Below are positions 9,275 to 17,160 of a stretch of DNA of 64,000 bases, piece by piece. Made by a program: the position numbers and the translations under genes. Origin of the DNA: CAVRUD01 sp963849635. Lineage in GTDB: Bacteria; Chloroflexota; Chloroflexia; Thermomicrobiales; UBA6265. The stretch spans positions 434,001-498,000 of the forward strand of contig CAWKIA010000018.1 in NCBI GenBank assembly GCA_963849635.1. Direction: 5' to 3'. The notes under the pieces are model-generated. The model made no database searches. It was given only the letters and a program-made list of their open reading frames with translations, and had not been told where the DNA came from. Every line of letters starts with the position of its first letter. Position 1 is the first letter of the stretch.

Positions 9275-9520
9275 CTACTCCGAACGCTCCGCGATCAGTT
9301 CTACGGCGTCTCCGACGGTGCGGATGTTATTGGCATCCGTGTCGTTGATTGTCAGGCTGAATTTGTCTTCCAGGTCAGAGATCACGCCGACAATGTCGAG
9401 AGAGTCGGCGTTCAGGTCGCCGATGAACTCGGCCTCCATCGTCACCTTGTCGTCGTCGACACCGAGTCGCTCGACAACAATCTCTTTTACCTGATCAAAA
9501 ACCGCGGTCGTATCCGCCAA
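9275..9520 (-). CDS. acpP: Acyl carrier protein
   Basis: The 81-residue product starts ADTTAVFDQVKEIVVERLGV and contains LNADSLDIV, where the serine receives 4'-phosphopantetheine. It carries growing acyl chains for the FabH/FabG enzymes encoded in the same cluster. Neither candidate start is ATG. TTG at 9520 has AAGGAG six bases upstream and gives the family-like N-terminus, while GTG at 9523 has the same site only three bases away. Helix II reads DIVGVISDLEDKF, whereas most AcpP proteins have an acidic residue where the glycine of VGV stands. The usual glycine before the ADSLD is replaced by asparagine. Confidence 0.92.
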   Translation of the reverse strand: MADTTAVFDQVKEIVVERLGVDDDKVTMEAEFIGDLNADSLDIVGVISDLEDKFSLTINDTDANNIRTVGDAVELIAERSE

Positions 9521-9723
9521 CACCGTCTCCTTTCGAACCCGCGATACGGCTGACCATCCCTGGCCGCCGGCCATCGCGGGTGAACAACCCAACTCCCCAT
9601 CCCGACACGCTCCCGCCGAAAAGTCCTGATGCACACGACAGCACATCGTTCTTATCGCGGAAGAGCGTATCGCGCCAGATGATACATTGCTGCGCGATCG
9701 TCAAGCCACCAGTTTGCCATCAA

Positions 9724-10242
9724 TTATTGCGACGTTTCAGGTACTTCTTCGCTCTGGTCACCGTTTGTGGCATCAGATTCTGGAGCGTTCCGATCACGAT
9801 CGATTTTGGCCGCGATTGTGCCAAGGACCCCGTTCACAAACCGGCTCGAATTCTCACCGCCAAAGCGCTTCGCCAGCTCGACCGCTTCGTTGATCGCCGC
9901 CTTGGGCGGGACTTCGGTCTCACGCAACAATTCGTAGATGGCAAGGCGGAGGACATTGCGGTCGACCGCCGGTAACTGGGCGATCGGAAAGGCCGGCGCC
10001 GCCTCTGCGATATAGGGATCGATCTCGCGAAAGTTTTCCATTACCCCGCGAACCAGCCGTTCCACCCGTTCGCGAATATCGGCCAGGGCATCGCCCGCCG
10101 GCCCCTCATCCTCGTCCGCGAGATCGGGGTCATCGAAGGTCCGGGTCAGAACCTCGCTGGCGGAGTGATCAGCCACATCGATCTCGTACAGCACCTGCAT
10201 CGCGGTGATACGGGCAAGATGCCGCGGACCACCAGGAGCCAC
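9724..10242 (-). CDS. nusB: Transcription antitermination factor NusB
   Basis: The 172-residue protein contains the NusB core. ARITAMQVLYEIDVADHS opens helix 1, VRGVMENFREIDPYIAEAAP follows, and the conserved DRNVLRLAIYELL and PPKAAINEAVELAKRFGGENSSRFVNGVLGTI are present. NusB binds boxA RNA with NusE during rRNA transcription. The GTG at 10242 has GGGAG just upstream, partly overlapping the stop of a 46-codon reading frame, so the two may be translationally coupled. After the core there is a polar acidic tail of about 25 residues without family similarity. Confidence 0.93.
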   Translation of the reverse strand: MAPGGPRHLARITAMQVLYEIDVADHSASEVLTRTFDDPDLADEDEGPAGDALADIRERVERLVRGVMENFREIDPYIAEAAPAFPIAQLPAVDRNVLRLAIYELLRETEVPPKAAINEAVELAKRFGGENSSRFVNGVLGTIAAKIDRDRNAPESDATNGDQSEEVPETSQ

Positions 10243-10249
10243 TCGCTCC

Positions 10250-10390
10250 CTAGGCTTTGGAGGACCGGATCGATTTCCGGCGCTTGTGATTCCGGTTGCG
10301 CCCGGCGGCGGATTTCGGCGCTTCCGTTGGCTTCGCCGCGGAGACGTCGGATTCGGGCTTGGGATCAGGAGATCCGGATGACTCGGACAT
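10250..10390 (-). CDS. Possible small basic protein upstream of nusB
   Basis: An ATG at 10390 opens 46 codons ending in TAG at 10252-10250, about eight bases before the nusB GTG. The product is serine/proline-rich at first (MSESSGSPDPKPESD) and ends strongly basic (RNRNHKRRKSIRSSKA). No good Shine-Dalgarno sequence precedes the ATG. It fills the gap between accC and nusB in the same orientation. I do not recognise it; it may be a small RNA-binding protein, a leader ORF coupling nusB translation, or chance. Confidence 0.35.
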   Translation of the reverse strand: MSESSGSPDPKPESDVSAAKPTEAPKSAAGRNRNHKRRKSIRSSKA

Positions 10391-10447
10391 GGAAAGGCGG
10401 TACCTCGAATCTGGCTTTCTCATCATGTACAGGCCGGCCGAGATTGG

Positions 10448-11890
10448 TTAGCTCACCAATTGATCCGGATCCGACTCGTTGGCCTCGGCTACGTCGCGTC
10501 GCAGACGGGCAGCGTTTCGCTCCAGAAAGCCCGCGAGGAAGCCCGTGTGGACCTCTCCACGCCGGAATGCTTCGTCGGCCAGGAGCAATCGATGGAATGG
10601 CGCCGTCTGATGAATGCCGGTGATCACCGTCTCAGCCAACGCTCGCTCCATGCGGGCAATCGCCTCATTCCGGTCCTTACCCCAGGCGATGACTTTGCCA
10701 ATCAGCGAATCGTAGAACGGTGGCACGAGGTATCCGGCGTACAGATGCGAATCCATGCGCACGTTCGGGCCGCCGGGCGCGACGTAGGTTTCGATTCGGC
10801 CGACGTTGGGCATGAAGTCGTTACCGGCATCTTCGGCGGTAATCCGGCACTCGATGGCATGGAGTTGGGGCTGCTCGGCGGCCTTCGTGTCGATCGAAAG
10901 TGTCTCACCCGCCGCAATCCGGATCTGCCAGGCGACGAGATCGACCCCGGTGACGATCTCGGTGACCGGGTGCTCCACCTGAATGCGGGTATTCATCTCC
11001 ATGAAATAGAAGTGGCCTTCCTGATCGACCAGGAACTCCAGCGTGCCGGCGTTGGTATAGCCAACGCTCTTTGCCCCCTTCGTCGCTGCCCGCAGCAGGC
11101 TCTCCCGCAACTTGCGCGGGAGGTTCGGGGCTGGGGCTTCCTCGAGGACCTTCTGATGGCGCCGCTGCAATGAGCAGTCACGCTCACCCAGAGCCAGGAC
11201 GTGACCGTGATGGTCGGCCAGGATTTGGACCTCGACGTGCCGTGGGTTGATCAGATACTTCTCGAGGTAGATGCCGCCGTTGCCGAAAGCCGCCTCGGCC
11301 TCCGCCTGAGCGAGCGGCATCAGGCGGGTCAGTTCCGTGTCGTTGTTGGCCACCCGCATGCCGCGGCCACCGCCGCCCGCGACCGCCTTGATGATGACCG
11401 GGTAGCCGATCCGCCGGGCGGCCTGGCGAGCGTCCCCGAGATTGGGGACCGTGCCGTCACTGCCGGGCAGCAGCGGCACGCCTGCTTCCTTCATTGCGCG
11501 GCGGGCTTCTGATTTGTCCCCCATCCGCTCGATGACTTCGGGTTTCGGGCCAATAAACGTGACCCCAACCTGGGAGCAGATTTCGGCCAGGAACGCGTTC
11601 TCCGCCAGAAAGCCGTAACCTGGATGCAGAGCGTCGCAGCCCGTAACAAGGGCGGCGCTGACGATTGCCGGAATGTTGTTGTAGGAGCGGGCAGCCGCGG
11701 CCGGGCCGATACAGACGGCTTCGTCGGCAAGACGCACCGCCAGGGAGTCGCGATCCGCGTCGGAGTATGCGACCACAGCGGGAACGCCCAGATCCCGGCA
11801 TGCCCGTAGCACTCGGAGTGCAATCTCACCTCGGTTAGCGATTAAGACTTTGCGGAACAGGCTGATACCTCCAGCGTCCTCATGCGGCAT
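10448..11890 (-). CDS. accC: Acetyl-CoA carboxylase, biotin carboxylase subunit
   Basis: The protein shows the biotin carboxylase fold in order: FRKVLIANRGEIALRV, HPGYGFLAENAFLA, the ATP-grasp glycine loop VAGGGGRGMRV, the ERDCSLQRRHQKVLEEAPAP block with catalytic residues, EFLVD, MEMNTRIQVEHPVTE and HAIECRI. It carboxylates biotin on AccB in the first step of fatty acid synthesis. The ATG at 11890 is the conventional start. However, a strong GGAGGT (11872-11867) lies six bases upstream of an in-frame CTG at 11860, which would make the protein start exactly where relatives do. No accB is adjacent. Confidence 0.95.
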   Translation of the reverse strand: MPHEDAGGISLFRKVLIANRGEIALRVLRACRDLGVPAVVAYSDADRDSLAVRLADEAVCIGPAAAARSYNNIPAIVSAALVTGCDALHPGYGFLAENAFLAEICSQVGVTFIGPKPEVIERMGDKSEARRAMKEAGVPLLPGSDGTVPNLGDARQAARRIGYPVIIKAVAGGGGRGMRVANNDTELTRLMPLAQAEAEAAFGNGGIYLEKYLINPRHVEVQILADHHGHVLALGERDCSLQRRHQKVLEEAPAPNLPRKLRESLLRAATKGAKSVGYTNAGTLEFLVDQEGHFYFMEMNTRIQVEHPVTEIVTGVDLVAWQIRIAAGETLSIDTKAAEQPQLHAIECRITAEDAGNDFMPNVGRIETYVAPGGPNVRMDSHLYAGYLVPPFYDSLIGKVIAWGKDRNEAIARMERALAETVITGIHQTAPFHRLLLADEAFRRGEVHTGFLAGFLERNAARLRRDVAEANESDPDQLVS

Positions 11891-11966
11891 TTCGCGGGCA
11901 AGCCCGTGATCGAGCGAAGCATAGCCGAACGAACGACGCGCTCAGCCGCTGTTCTGGTGGCATATG

Positions 11967-12752
11967 TCAAGAGGCCATGAAGACGCCGCCATCAACGGTC
12001 AGGATGTGGCCGGTGATGAAGCTGGCCGACGGCGACAACAGGAACGCAACCGCACCCGCGACATCTTCCGGCGTACCAAAACGGCCCAGCGGCGTGTTCT
12101 TAAGGAGATTCGCCTTGAGTTCCTCTGGCAGTACGTCAGTCAGGCGGGTTTCAATGAAACCTGGCGCCACCGCGTTAACGGTGATCCCCCGCGATCCGAC
12201 TTCTTTGGCCATCGACTTGGTCAGGCCGATCAGGCCCGCCTTTGCCGCGGCGTAGTTCGCCTGCCCGGCATTGCCGACCTGGCCGACGACCGAGGTCAGG
12301 TTGACGATGCTCCCTGATCGCTGCCGGAGCATCGGACGTAACGCCGCCTTTGCAGTCAAGAATGCGCCCTTGAGATTGGTTTGCAAGACGGCATCCCAAT
12401 CGTCCTCGCTCATACGGAGTATGAGCGTGTCCCGGGTAATGCCGGCATTGTTCACCAGGGCATCCAGTCGACCAAGTTTCTGCATCGCCGCTTCGATGAC
12501 CGCTCCAGCTCCATCGGCCGTCGAAACATCGGCGGCAAGGACTTCAATTCGGCGTCCAGTGCCGGCAAGCTCTTCGGTGGCGGCGGCGGCCTGCGCCTCA
12601 TCGCCTCGGTACGAGAGGACGAGATCAAACCCGTCGTTGGCAAGGCGCTTGGCGATGGCCAGTCCGATGCCACGAGTGCCGCCAGTGATCGCGGCAACCT
12701 TGCCATTTCCGCCGGTCCGATTGTCGCCGTCAGCCACGTTGCCGCCTTTCAT
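11967..12752 (-). CDS. fabG: 3-oxoacyl-[acyl-carrier-protein] reductase
   Basis: This 261-residue short-chain dehydrogenase has the NADPH-binding TGGTRGIGLAIA, the structural NNAGITRDTL, the catalytic serine in VNLTSVVGQVGNAGQ, and the YAAAKAGL segment with catalytic Tyr and Lys. PGFIETRLTDVLP and GHILTVDGG near the end are characteristic of FabG. It reduces 3-oxoacyl-ACP in elongation, consistent with fabH, accC and acpP in the same cluster. The ATG at 12752 is used; a GTG five codons later (VADGDN) preceded by AAAGGCGG is a possible alternative. Confidence 0.93.
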   Translation of the reverse strand: MKGGNVADGDNRTGGNGKVAAITGGTRGIGLAIAKRLANDGFDLVLSYRGDEAQAAAATEELAGTGRRIEVLAADVSTADGAGAVIEAAMQKLGRLDALVNNAGITRDTLILRMSEDDWDAVLQTNLKGAFLTAKAALRPMLRQRSGSIVNLTSVVGQVGNAGQANYAAAKAGLIGLTKSMAKEVGSRGITVNAVAPGFIETRLTDVLPEELKANLLKNTPLGRFGTPEDVAGAVAFLLSPSASFITGHILTVDGGVFMAS

Positions 12753-12813
12753 GATGCATCCGAGTAGGCCACATTGACGGGCCTACCGAAGGTCGTGGAC
12801 GATCTCCTGGTGG

Positions 12814-13860
12814 CTAGCCGGTGCTGGCGACGCGCCTCGATCGACTGCCCCGGCACGCTTCATCGCGGCAGACACCAGCGGTTCCCCAGCGGACCACGCC
12901 CGCGGCCCAGGACAAACCGCCGCCAAAGGCGACGAAGACAAGATTGTCGCCGTCTTCGATCCTGCCAGCCTCAATCGCCTCGAACAGGGCGATGGGGACC
13001 GACGCGGCAGACGTGTTCCCATATCGGTCGAGATTGGTCCAGATGCGCTCCTGGGGGAGATTCAGCCGCTTGGCGGCAGCGTCGATGATGCGCGAGTTCG
13101 CCTGATGAGGGATGAACATGTCAACGTCGTCGAGATTGAGGCCAGCTTTGCCGATAGCTTCTATCGCCGCATCACCCATAACGCGGACGGCGAACTTGAA
13201 GACCTCGCGCCCGTTCATCTGCAAGTAGGGCCGGTACTCAGGAAAGAGTTCGGCCGACTCCGGGACGAGGCTGCCCCATCCTGGAACGTAGAGGTGCTTG
13301 TGCCCAACTCCGTCGGCGCCCAGCACCGACGAGAGTAAGCCGCGCTCCTGATCGGTCGCTTCCAGGACAACTGCACCCGCACCGTCGCCAAACAAGACGC
13401 AGGTGGATCGATCGGAGTAGTCGACGAACCGGGTGAGCGTGTCAACGCCGATCACCAGGACGCGATCGTAGAGCCCGGATTGGATGAACTGGCTCCCTGT
13501 GACGAGCGCATAGACAAAACCAGAGCAGGCCGCGCCCAGATCGAACGCGCCGGCGTTGCCGCCGATCTCCGCCTGAACAAGGCAGGCTTGCGACACGAGG
13601 AATTGATCCGGGGTACATGTCCCGACGATGATCAGGTCGATGTCATCGGCGGTCAGGTTCGCCTTATCCAGCGCATGACGAGCGGCAGCGACCGAGAGAG
13701 AGGTCGTCGAATCGTTCGCGCCGACGACGCGGCGTTCCTTGATCCCCGTGCGGGAGACGATCCAATCATCGGTAGTTTCGACCAATCGCTCAAGGTCGGC
13801 GTTGGTCAGGACCCGATCGGGAATCGCAATGCCCCAGCCGGTGATCGCCGCGTGACGCAT
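12814..13860 (-). CDS. fabH: 3-oxoacyl-[acyl-carrier-protein] synthase III
   Basis: FabH condenses acetyl-CoA with malonyl-ACP to start fatty acid synthesis. The catalytic triad is visible: cysteine in DLGAACSGFVYAL, histidine in FIPHQANSRI and asparagine in RYGNTSAASVP. The N-terminus (ITGWGIAIPDRVLTN; TDDWIVSRTGIKERR) is typical. The core ends at WAAGVVRWG, where most relatives stop, but here about 20 further residues rich in Arg, Ser and Cys follow. That tail may be read-through caused by a small indel. ATG 13860 is preceded by GGAAGGAAGG. Confidence 0.93.
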   Translation of the reverse strand: MRHAAITGWGIAIPDRVLTNADLERLVETTDDWIVSRTGIKERRVVGANDSTTSLSVAAARHALDKANLTADDIDLIIVGTCTPDQFLVSQACLVQAEIGGNAGAFDLGAACSGFVYALVTGSQFIQSGLYDRVLVIGVDTLTRFVDYSDRSTCVLFGDGAGAVVLEATDQERGLLSSVLGADGVGHKHLYVPGWGSLVPESAELFPEYRPYLQMNGREVFKFAVRVMGDAAIEAIGKAGLNLDDVDMFIPHQANSRIIDAAAKRLNLPQERIWTNLDRYGNTSAASVPIALFEAIEAGRIEDGDNLVFVAFGGGLSWAAGVVRWGTAGVCRDEACRGSRSRRVASTG

Positions 13861-13915
13861 CGCCTGCTACCTTCCTTCCGACCGGTCGCCGCTATCCGGG
13901 CGCTAGATACAGCAA

Positions 13916-13946
13916 CGCGCCCGGTTCCGTTGCCGGACCGGGCGCG
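13916..13946 (-). terminator. Strong hairpin between rpmF and fabH
   Basis: CGCGCCCGGT (13916-13925) pairs perfectly with ACCGGGCGCG (13937-13946) across an 11-nt loop. No T-run follows, so it may be a pause, attenuator or mRNA-processing structure between rpmF and the fatty acid genes rather than a full terminator. Confidence 0.55.
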
Positions 13947-13970
13947 ATCTGCCGCCTGCCGGCTAGCTGG

Positions 13971-14171
13971 TTACTGCTCGTCTCGCGGGCGGTCTTCGAT
14001 TACGATCACCTGTCGGCCACGGTAGACACCGCAGTTCGGGCAGACATGGTGGGCCATCTTGAGCTCATTGCACGAGCGGCAAGGAACAAGTGCGGGAATC
14101 TTGAGGCGAATGTGCGCCCGGCGGTTACCCTGGCGGTGACGGCTGATACGTTGCTTTGGCAGAGCTCCCAT
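13971..14171 (-). CDS. rpmF: 50S ribosomal protein L32
   Basis: The 66-residue basic protein starts MGALPKQRISRHRQGNRRAH and carries two zinc-binding pairs, CRSC and CPNC, in VPCRSCNELKMAHHVCPNCG, followed by YRGRQVI. This is bacterial bL32 of the four-cysteine type. ATG 14171 follows a GGAAGGAAGG Shine-Dalgarno; the longer frame upstream adds residues not found in L32. It lies directly after the DUF177 gene and before fabH, a conserved order linking ribosome and lipid synthesis. Confidence 0.95.
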   Translation of the reverse strand: MGALPKQRISRHRQGNRRAHIRLKIPALVPCRSCNELKMAHHVCPNCGVYRGRQVIVIEDRPRDEQ

Positions 14172-14264
14172 GTGACGTTCCTTCCTTCCCCCCGAACGCC
14201 ACCCCTCACGCGGCAACGCCGGAACTGCGAATCATCCTACCGATCACGCGGCCCGTGCCGCAAC

Positions 14265-14822
14265 TCAGGTCCGATCTGATGTGGTTTCAAGCAAGTCCGC
14301 GAGTGCCGCGAACCGCTGGTCGAATGCACTATCGTCGTCGTCGATCACACCCGGCGGACCGGGACATTCCGAACCACAATCTGGCTTCATCGGCAACGCA
14401 AGGACAAGATGCTGACGCAATGCCTCGCGGAGATCTAGCTCGTGATTTTCGTCGATCGAGAAGCGTTCTTCCTCGTCGTCGACGGCCTCAGCCGGATCGA
14501 CCGCGATGCCAGTTCGAACGTCAACCGACTGCCAGTATTCCTCCGCCAATTTGGTGCGTACCGACTGTGGGTAGGTCCGTAGGCACCTGACACATTCGAG
14601 CGCAACGTCAGCCGAGGCAGTTACCTGAGCCAAGATGCGATCACGCAGTCGGGTAAGCCGAACGTCCCCATTGATCTGACGTGCAATCAGATCATCCCCG
14701 AGCGGCATCGAATCGACGGAGAGGGTGAAGTCCCGATGGTCGCCGATTTCGCTCTGGAGCAGCCCGACGACATTGATGGCAGTGTCGTTGACAAGCCCAC
14801 GACGAAGGCTACTTTCGGTCAT
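14265..14822 (-). CDS. DUF177 (YceD-family) protein
   Basis: The 185-residue protein contains the YceD/DUF177 signature: VALECVRCLRTYP with a CxxC, then FSIDENHELDLREALRQHLVLALPMKPDCG. In bacteria this family is encoded next to rpmF and has been linked to 23S rRNA accumulation; in plants its relatives take part in chloroplast 23S rRNA processing. ATG 14822 is preferred: a near-consensus promoter at 14927-14898 overlaps the longer upstream extension, which therefore cannot be fully translated from that promoter. The extension also looks unlike the family. Confidence 0.85.
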   Translation of the reverse strand: MTESSLRRGLVNDTAINVVGLLQSEIGDHRDFTLSVDSMPLGDDLIARQINGDVRLTRLRDRILAQVTASADVALECVRCLRTYPQSVRTKLAEEYWQSVDVRTGIAVDPAEAVDDEEERFSIDENHELDLREALRQHLVLALPMKPDCGSECPGPPGVIDDDDSAFDQRFAALADLLETTSDRT

Positions 14823-14897
14823 CAGCGTCCAAGATCCCAATACAGCCTCGTGAACACCACAAGGAGTTACGCCGGTGGTCCCCCGCGCAACCGGAGC

Positions 14898-14927
14898 AGT
14901 ATATGGGTCAGGAATCACGAGAGTCAA
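14898..14927 (-). promoter_or_regulatory. Promoter of the DUF177-rpmF-fab cluster
   Basis: TTGACT (14927-14922), an 18-bp spacer and TATACT (14903-14898) on the minus strand form a close match to the sigma-70 consensus. Transcription would start near 14891, about 70 nt before the DUF177 ATG at 14822. It is probably the main promoter for DUF177-rpmF and possibly the fatty acid genes downstream. Confidence 0.75.
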
Positions 14928-15022
14928 TGAAAAGTGTTGGCGCAGTCCATCCTTTCGAGATTCGTCACGAGTAAGCGTTCAAGGCCTGACCGCTGAACTT
15001 TGACTACCTTCTCCGCAGCCGG

Positions 15023-15436
15023 CTATGTGACATCTCGACGGGGCTCAGGAGGAGTAACCCCGTCCCGCGAATGCCTGTGGAATTCGCCGTTCATACTGAT
15101 TGCCAGTCGAATTGCCGGCTGAGATCCGTGAACTTGAATGAGATGAAATGTATTTGCGGGCGCAAGTACCCAGTCGCCAGCGGTCACTCGAACCGGTTCG
15201 TCGTATCCCTCAAAGCTCCATGACATGTCGCCCTGATGGACGTACCAGCATTCGTCTTCCAGATGGTAATGCCAGTCGTTCTGATGACCCGGATTCTGGC
15301 ATATCGCCCAAATGACAAAGCGGGAATTGATGGTCAGTTGATCACTCCACGGTGCGTCACCATGTCTTTGAGCCAGCTCATCGATCCCGATTGAAAGCTG
15401 TTTGCTATTGAGAACCGGACCTCTTTCATCGCTCAT
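15023..15436 (-). CDS. Cupin-domain protein
   Basis: This 137-residue protein has one cupin barrel. Motif 1 is HYHLEDECWYVHQGDMSW, with the two histidines and glutamate that bind metal. Motif 2 is GDWVLAPANTFHLI with the last histidine. Single-domain cupins include dioxygenases, isomerases and sugar- or acid-binding proteins, and the substrate cannot be read from the sequence. It is the last gene of the minus-strand run that begins with the sugar transporter. ATG 15436 follows a GGTGAACC sequence. Confidence 0.75.
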   Translation of the reverse strand: MSDERGPVLNSKQLSIGIDELAQRHGDAPWSDQLTINSRFVIWAICQNPGHQNDWHYHLEDECWYVHQGDMSWSFEGYDEPVRVTAGDWVLAPANTFHLIQVHGSQPAIRLAISMNGEFHRHSRDGVTPPEPRRDVT

Positions 15437-15469
15437 TTAGGTTCACCTTTCTGATGTGCCAACAACGCC

Positions 15470-16012
15470 TCAGCGCTGGCGCTCAGTGACCGACGCTCTG
15501 GCCTGTTCAAGCGAGTCGATCGCGTCGCGGAAGGCGCCATCGATCAGACGGAGGCAATCCCGCATCGCCTCTTCGACTTTTTCGAACTGATTGAGGGCGT
15601 AGACATCGACCATGCCCATCGACCGCTGGCGGCGCTCGTCCGTCTGGCGCAGAATTTCCTCACTCTGCTGGCGGACCTCGAGCAGAATCCCCTCTTCCGA
15701 GACAGTCATCTCCGCTCGATCCCGCGCGGTCTTGAGGATCCGGGCCGCCTCTGAGTGGGCATCGCCGATGATCTTCTCGCGCTCCTTGATCACCCGTCGG
15801 GCCAGCTGAATCTCCTGCGGCACGGTCGTGCGAAGGAGGTCGACCAAACCGAGAAATTCGGACGCCTCCACGACCACCCGGCTGCTGAACGGCACCCGCT
15901 TGCCCATCCCGACAAGATCTTCAAGTCGGTTGACGATATCGATGATCGCCGCGGCGCCGTGTTCGAGCTCATCTTCCGCATAGCCGTCTTCGAATCGATC
16001 ATCGTCGCTCAT
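15470..16012 (-). CDS. Coiled-coil protein of unknown function downstream of coaD
   Basis: The 180-residue protein has an acidic N-terminus (MSDDDRFEDGYAEDELEHG) and a segment VPFSSRVVVEASEFLGLVDL that resembles the start of DivIVA-type proteins. It then forms a long charged alpha-helical coiled coil (REKIIGDAHSEAARILKTAR; EEILRQTDERRQR) like ATP synthase b subunits. There are no transmembrane segments. The ATG at 16012 sits five bases after the coaD stop in a G-rich context, so it is probably co-transcribed. A scaffold role in cell division or the envelope is possible but unproven. Confidence 0.6.
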   Translation of the reverse strand: MSDDDRFEDGYAEDELEHGAAAIIDIVNRLEDLVGMGKRVPFSSRVVVEASEFLGLVDLLRTTVPQEIQLARRVIKEREKIIGDAHSEAARILKTARDRAEMTVSEEGILLEVRQQSEEILRQTDERRQRSMGMVDVYALNQFEKVEEAMRDCLRLIDGAFRDAIDSLEQARASVTERQR

Positions 16013-16016
16013 GGGC

Positions 16017-16532
16017 CTAGCGTCCCACCCCGTGCGCTCCGAGCGACACAGCGAACCGGTCACGCAGTGCCTCGCGGACATTGTCCGGGACGAGGCCGGC
16101 GACGTCACCTCCGAGCGAGGAGACCTCGCGGATCAGGCTGGAGCTGATAAACGAATGGCGCGACGACGTCATCAAACAGACAACCTCAATCTCAGGAGCC
16201 AGATGATTATTCATATGGGCGAGTTTGAACTCGTATTCAAAGTCGGAAACGGCGCGCAGGCCACGAACCACCGTGGTCGCGCCTCGTTGGCGCGCGTATT
16301 CGATGGTCAGCCCGGAAAACTGTTCGATCTCTATGTTGTCCGCGCCAGCGTCCCGCAATGCCGCCCGGGCCAGTTCGATTCGTTCGTCGGGATGGAACAG
16401 CCCCCCTTGCTTTTCCGATCCCGCGTAGACCGCCAGGATCAGCCGGTCGAACAGGCGCGCCGCCCGCAATGCGACATCGACATGTCCCAGGGTAATCGGA
16501 TCGAAACTCCCTGGGTAAATCGCGAGCGTCAC
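16017..16532 (-). CDS. coaD: Phosphopantetheine adenylyltransferase
   Basis: CoaD transfers AMP to 4'-phosphopantetheine in coenzyme A synthesis. The protein begins LAIYPGSFDPITLGHVD, containing the HxGH-type nucleotidyltransferase motif (TLGH). RGLRAVSDFEYEF, and the ISSSLIRE segment equivalent to the ISSTxxR motif, also match. GTG at 16532 is chosen because the product then begins as in the family and GGGA lies seven bases upstream; the frame extends 26 residues farther without similarity. The 171-residue length is normal. It follows rsmD, the common rsmD-coaD gene order. Confidence 0.95.
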   Translation of the reverse strand: MTLAIYPGSFDPITLGHVDVALRAARLFDRLILAVYAGSEKQGGLFHPDERIELARAALRDAGADNIEIEQFSGLTIEYARQRGATTVVRGLRAVSDFEYEFKLAHMNNHLAPEIEVVCLMTSSRHSFISSSLIREVSSLGGDVAGLVPDNVREALRDRFAVSLGAHGVGR

Positions 16533-16563
16533 GTTCGTGTCCCAGCCCTTCCCAATTGCCGGA

Positions 16564-17148
16564 TCAGTCCGGCCGATCGCCTGGCTTCGTTGCCCCGACC
16601 GGGTCGTCAATCTCGTAGATGGACACGCAGCTATCGCCGTGACATCGCTCCCGCAGGCGCAGGAGGCGACCCTCCTCCTCGGGAAGCGACACCCGAGGCG
16701 AGTGTCCGATCACGATGATCGAACCAGATTGTACCAATCCGGACTCGGCCACCCTGTTCAGGGTGGCGACGATCTCTGGGTCCGCATAGGGAGGGTCCAT
16801 GATGACAAGGTCGTACGGTCGTTCCGCACGCCCGAGAAAGGTCGCCACCGGCATCTGGTGGACCCTTGAAACATCGGTAAAGCGGGTGTGATTGAGGTTG
16901 GCTCGCACGACCGCGGCAGCGGCATTGTTCTGCTCAACGAAGTCGGCATACTCGGCCCCTCTGGAGAGCGCTTCAATCCCAATACTGCCAGTTCCGGCGT
17001 AGAGATCGAGAACACGGTCCGGTACGACATCAAGGGACGCGAGCATCGAGAAGAGGGAGCCCTTGATCTTGTCGGCCATCGGCCGGGTGCCCGGCCCCGC
17101 CGGACCCTGAAGCCGATACCCGCGCCGGGAGCCCCCAATCACCCGCAT
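16564..17148 (-). CDS. rsmD: 16S rRNA (guanine(966)-N(2))-methyltransferase
   Basis: The 194-residue protein begins MRVIGGSRRGYRLQGPAGPG and contains ADKIKGSLFSML, the SAM-binding DLYAGTGSIGIEALSRGA, and the catalytic MDPPY motif. RsmD methylates G966 of 16S rRNA in the assembled 30S subunit. The ATG start at 17148 lies 13 bases after the stop of an enolase-superfamily gene, and coaD follows after 32 bases. The fusion of a catabolic operon to this housekeeping pair on one strand may be only positional. Confidence 0.93.
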   Translation of the reverse strand: MRVIGGSRRGYRLQGPAGPGTRPMADKIKGSLFSMLASLDVVPDRVLDLYAGTGSIGIEALSRGAEYADFVEQNNAAAAVVRANLNHTRFTDVSRVHQMPVATFLGRAERPYDLVIMDPPYADPEIVATLNRVAESGLVQSGSIIVIGHSPRVSLPEEEGRLLRLRERCHGDSCVSIYEIDDPVGATKPGDRPD

Positions 17149-17160
17149 GCGTCTTCGTTC

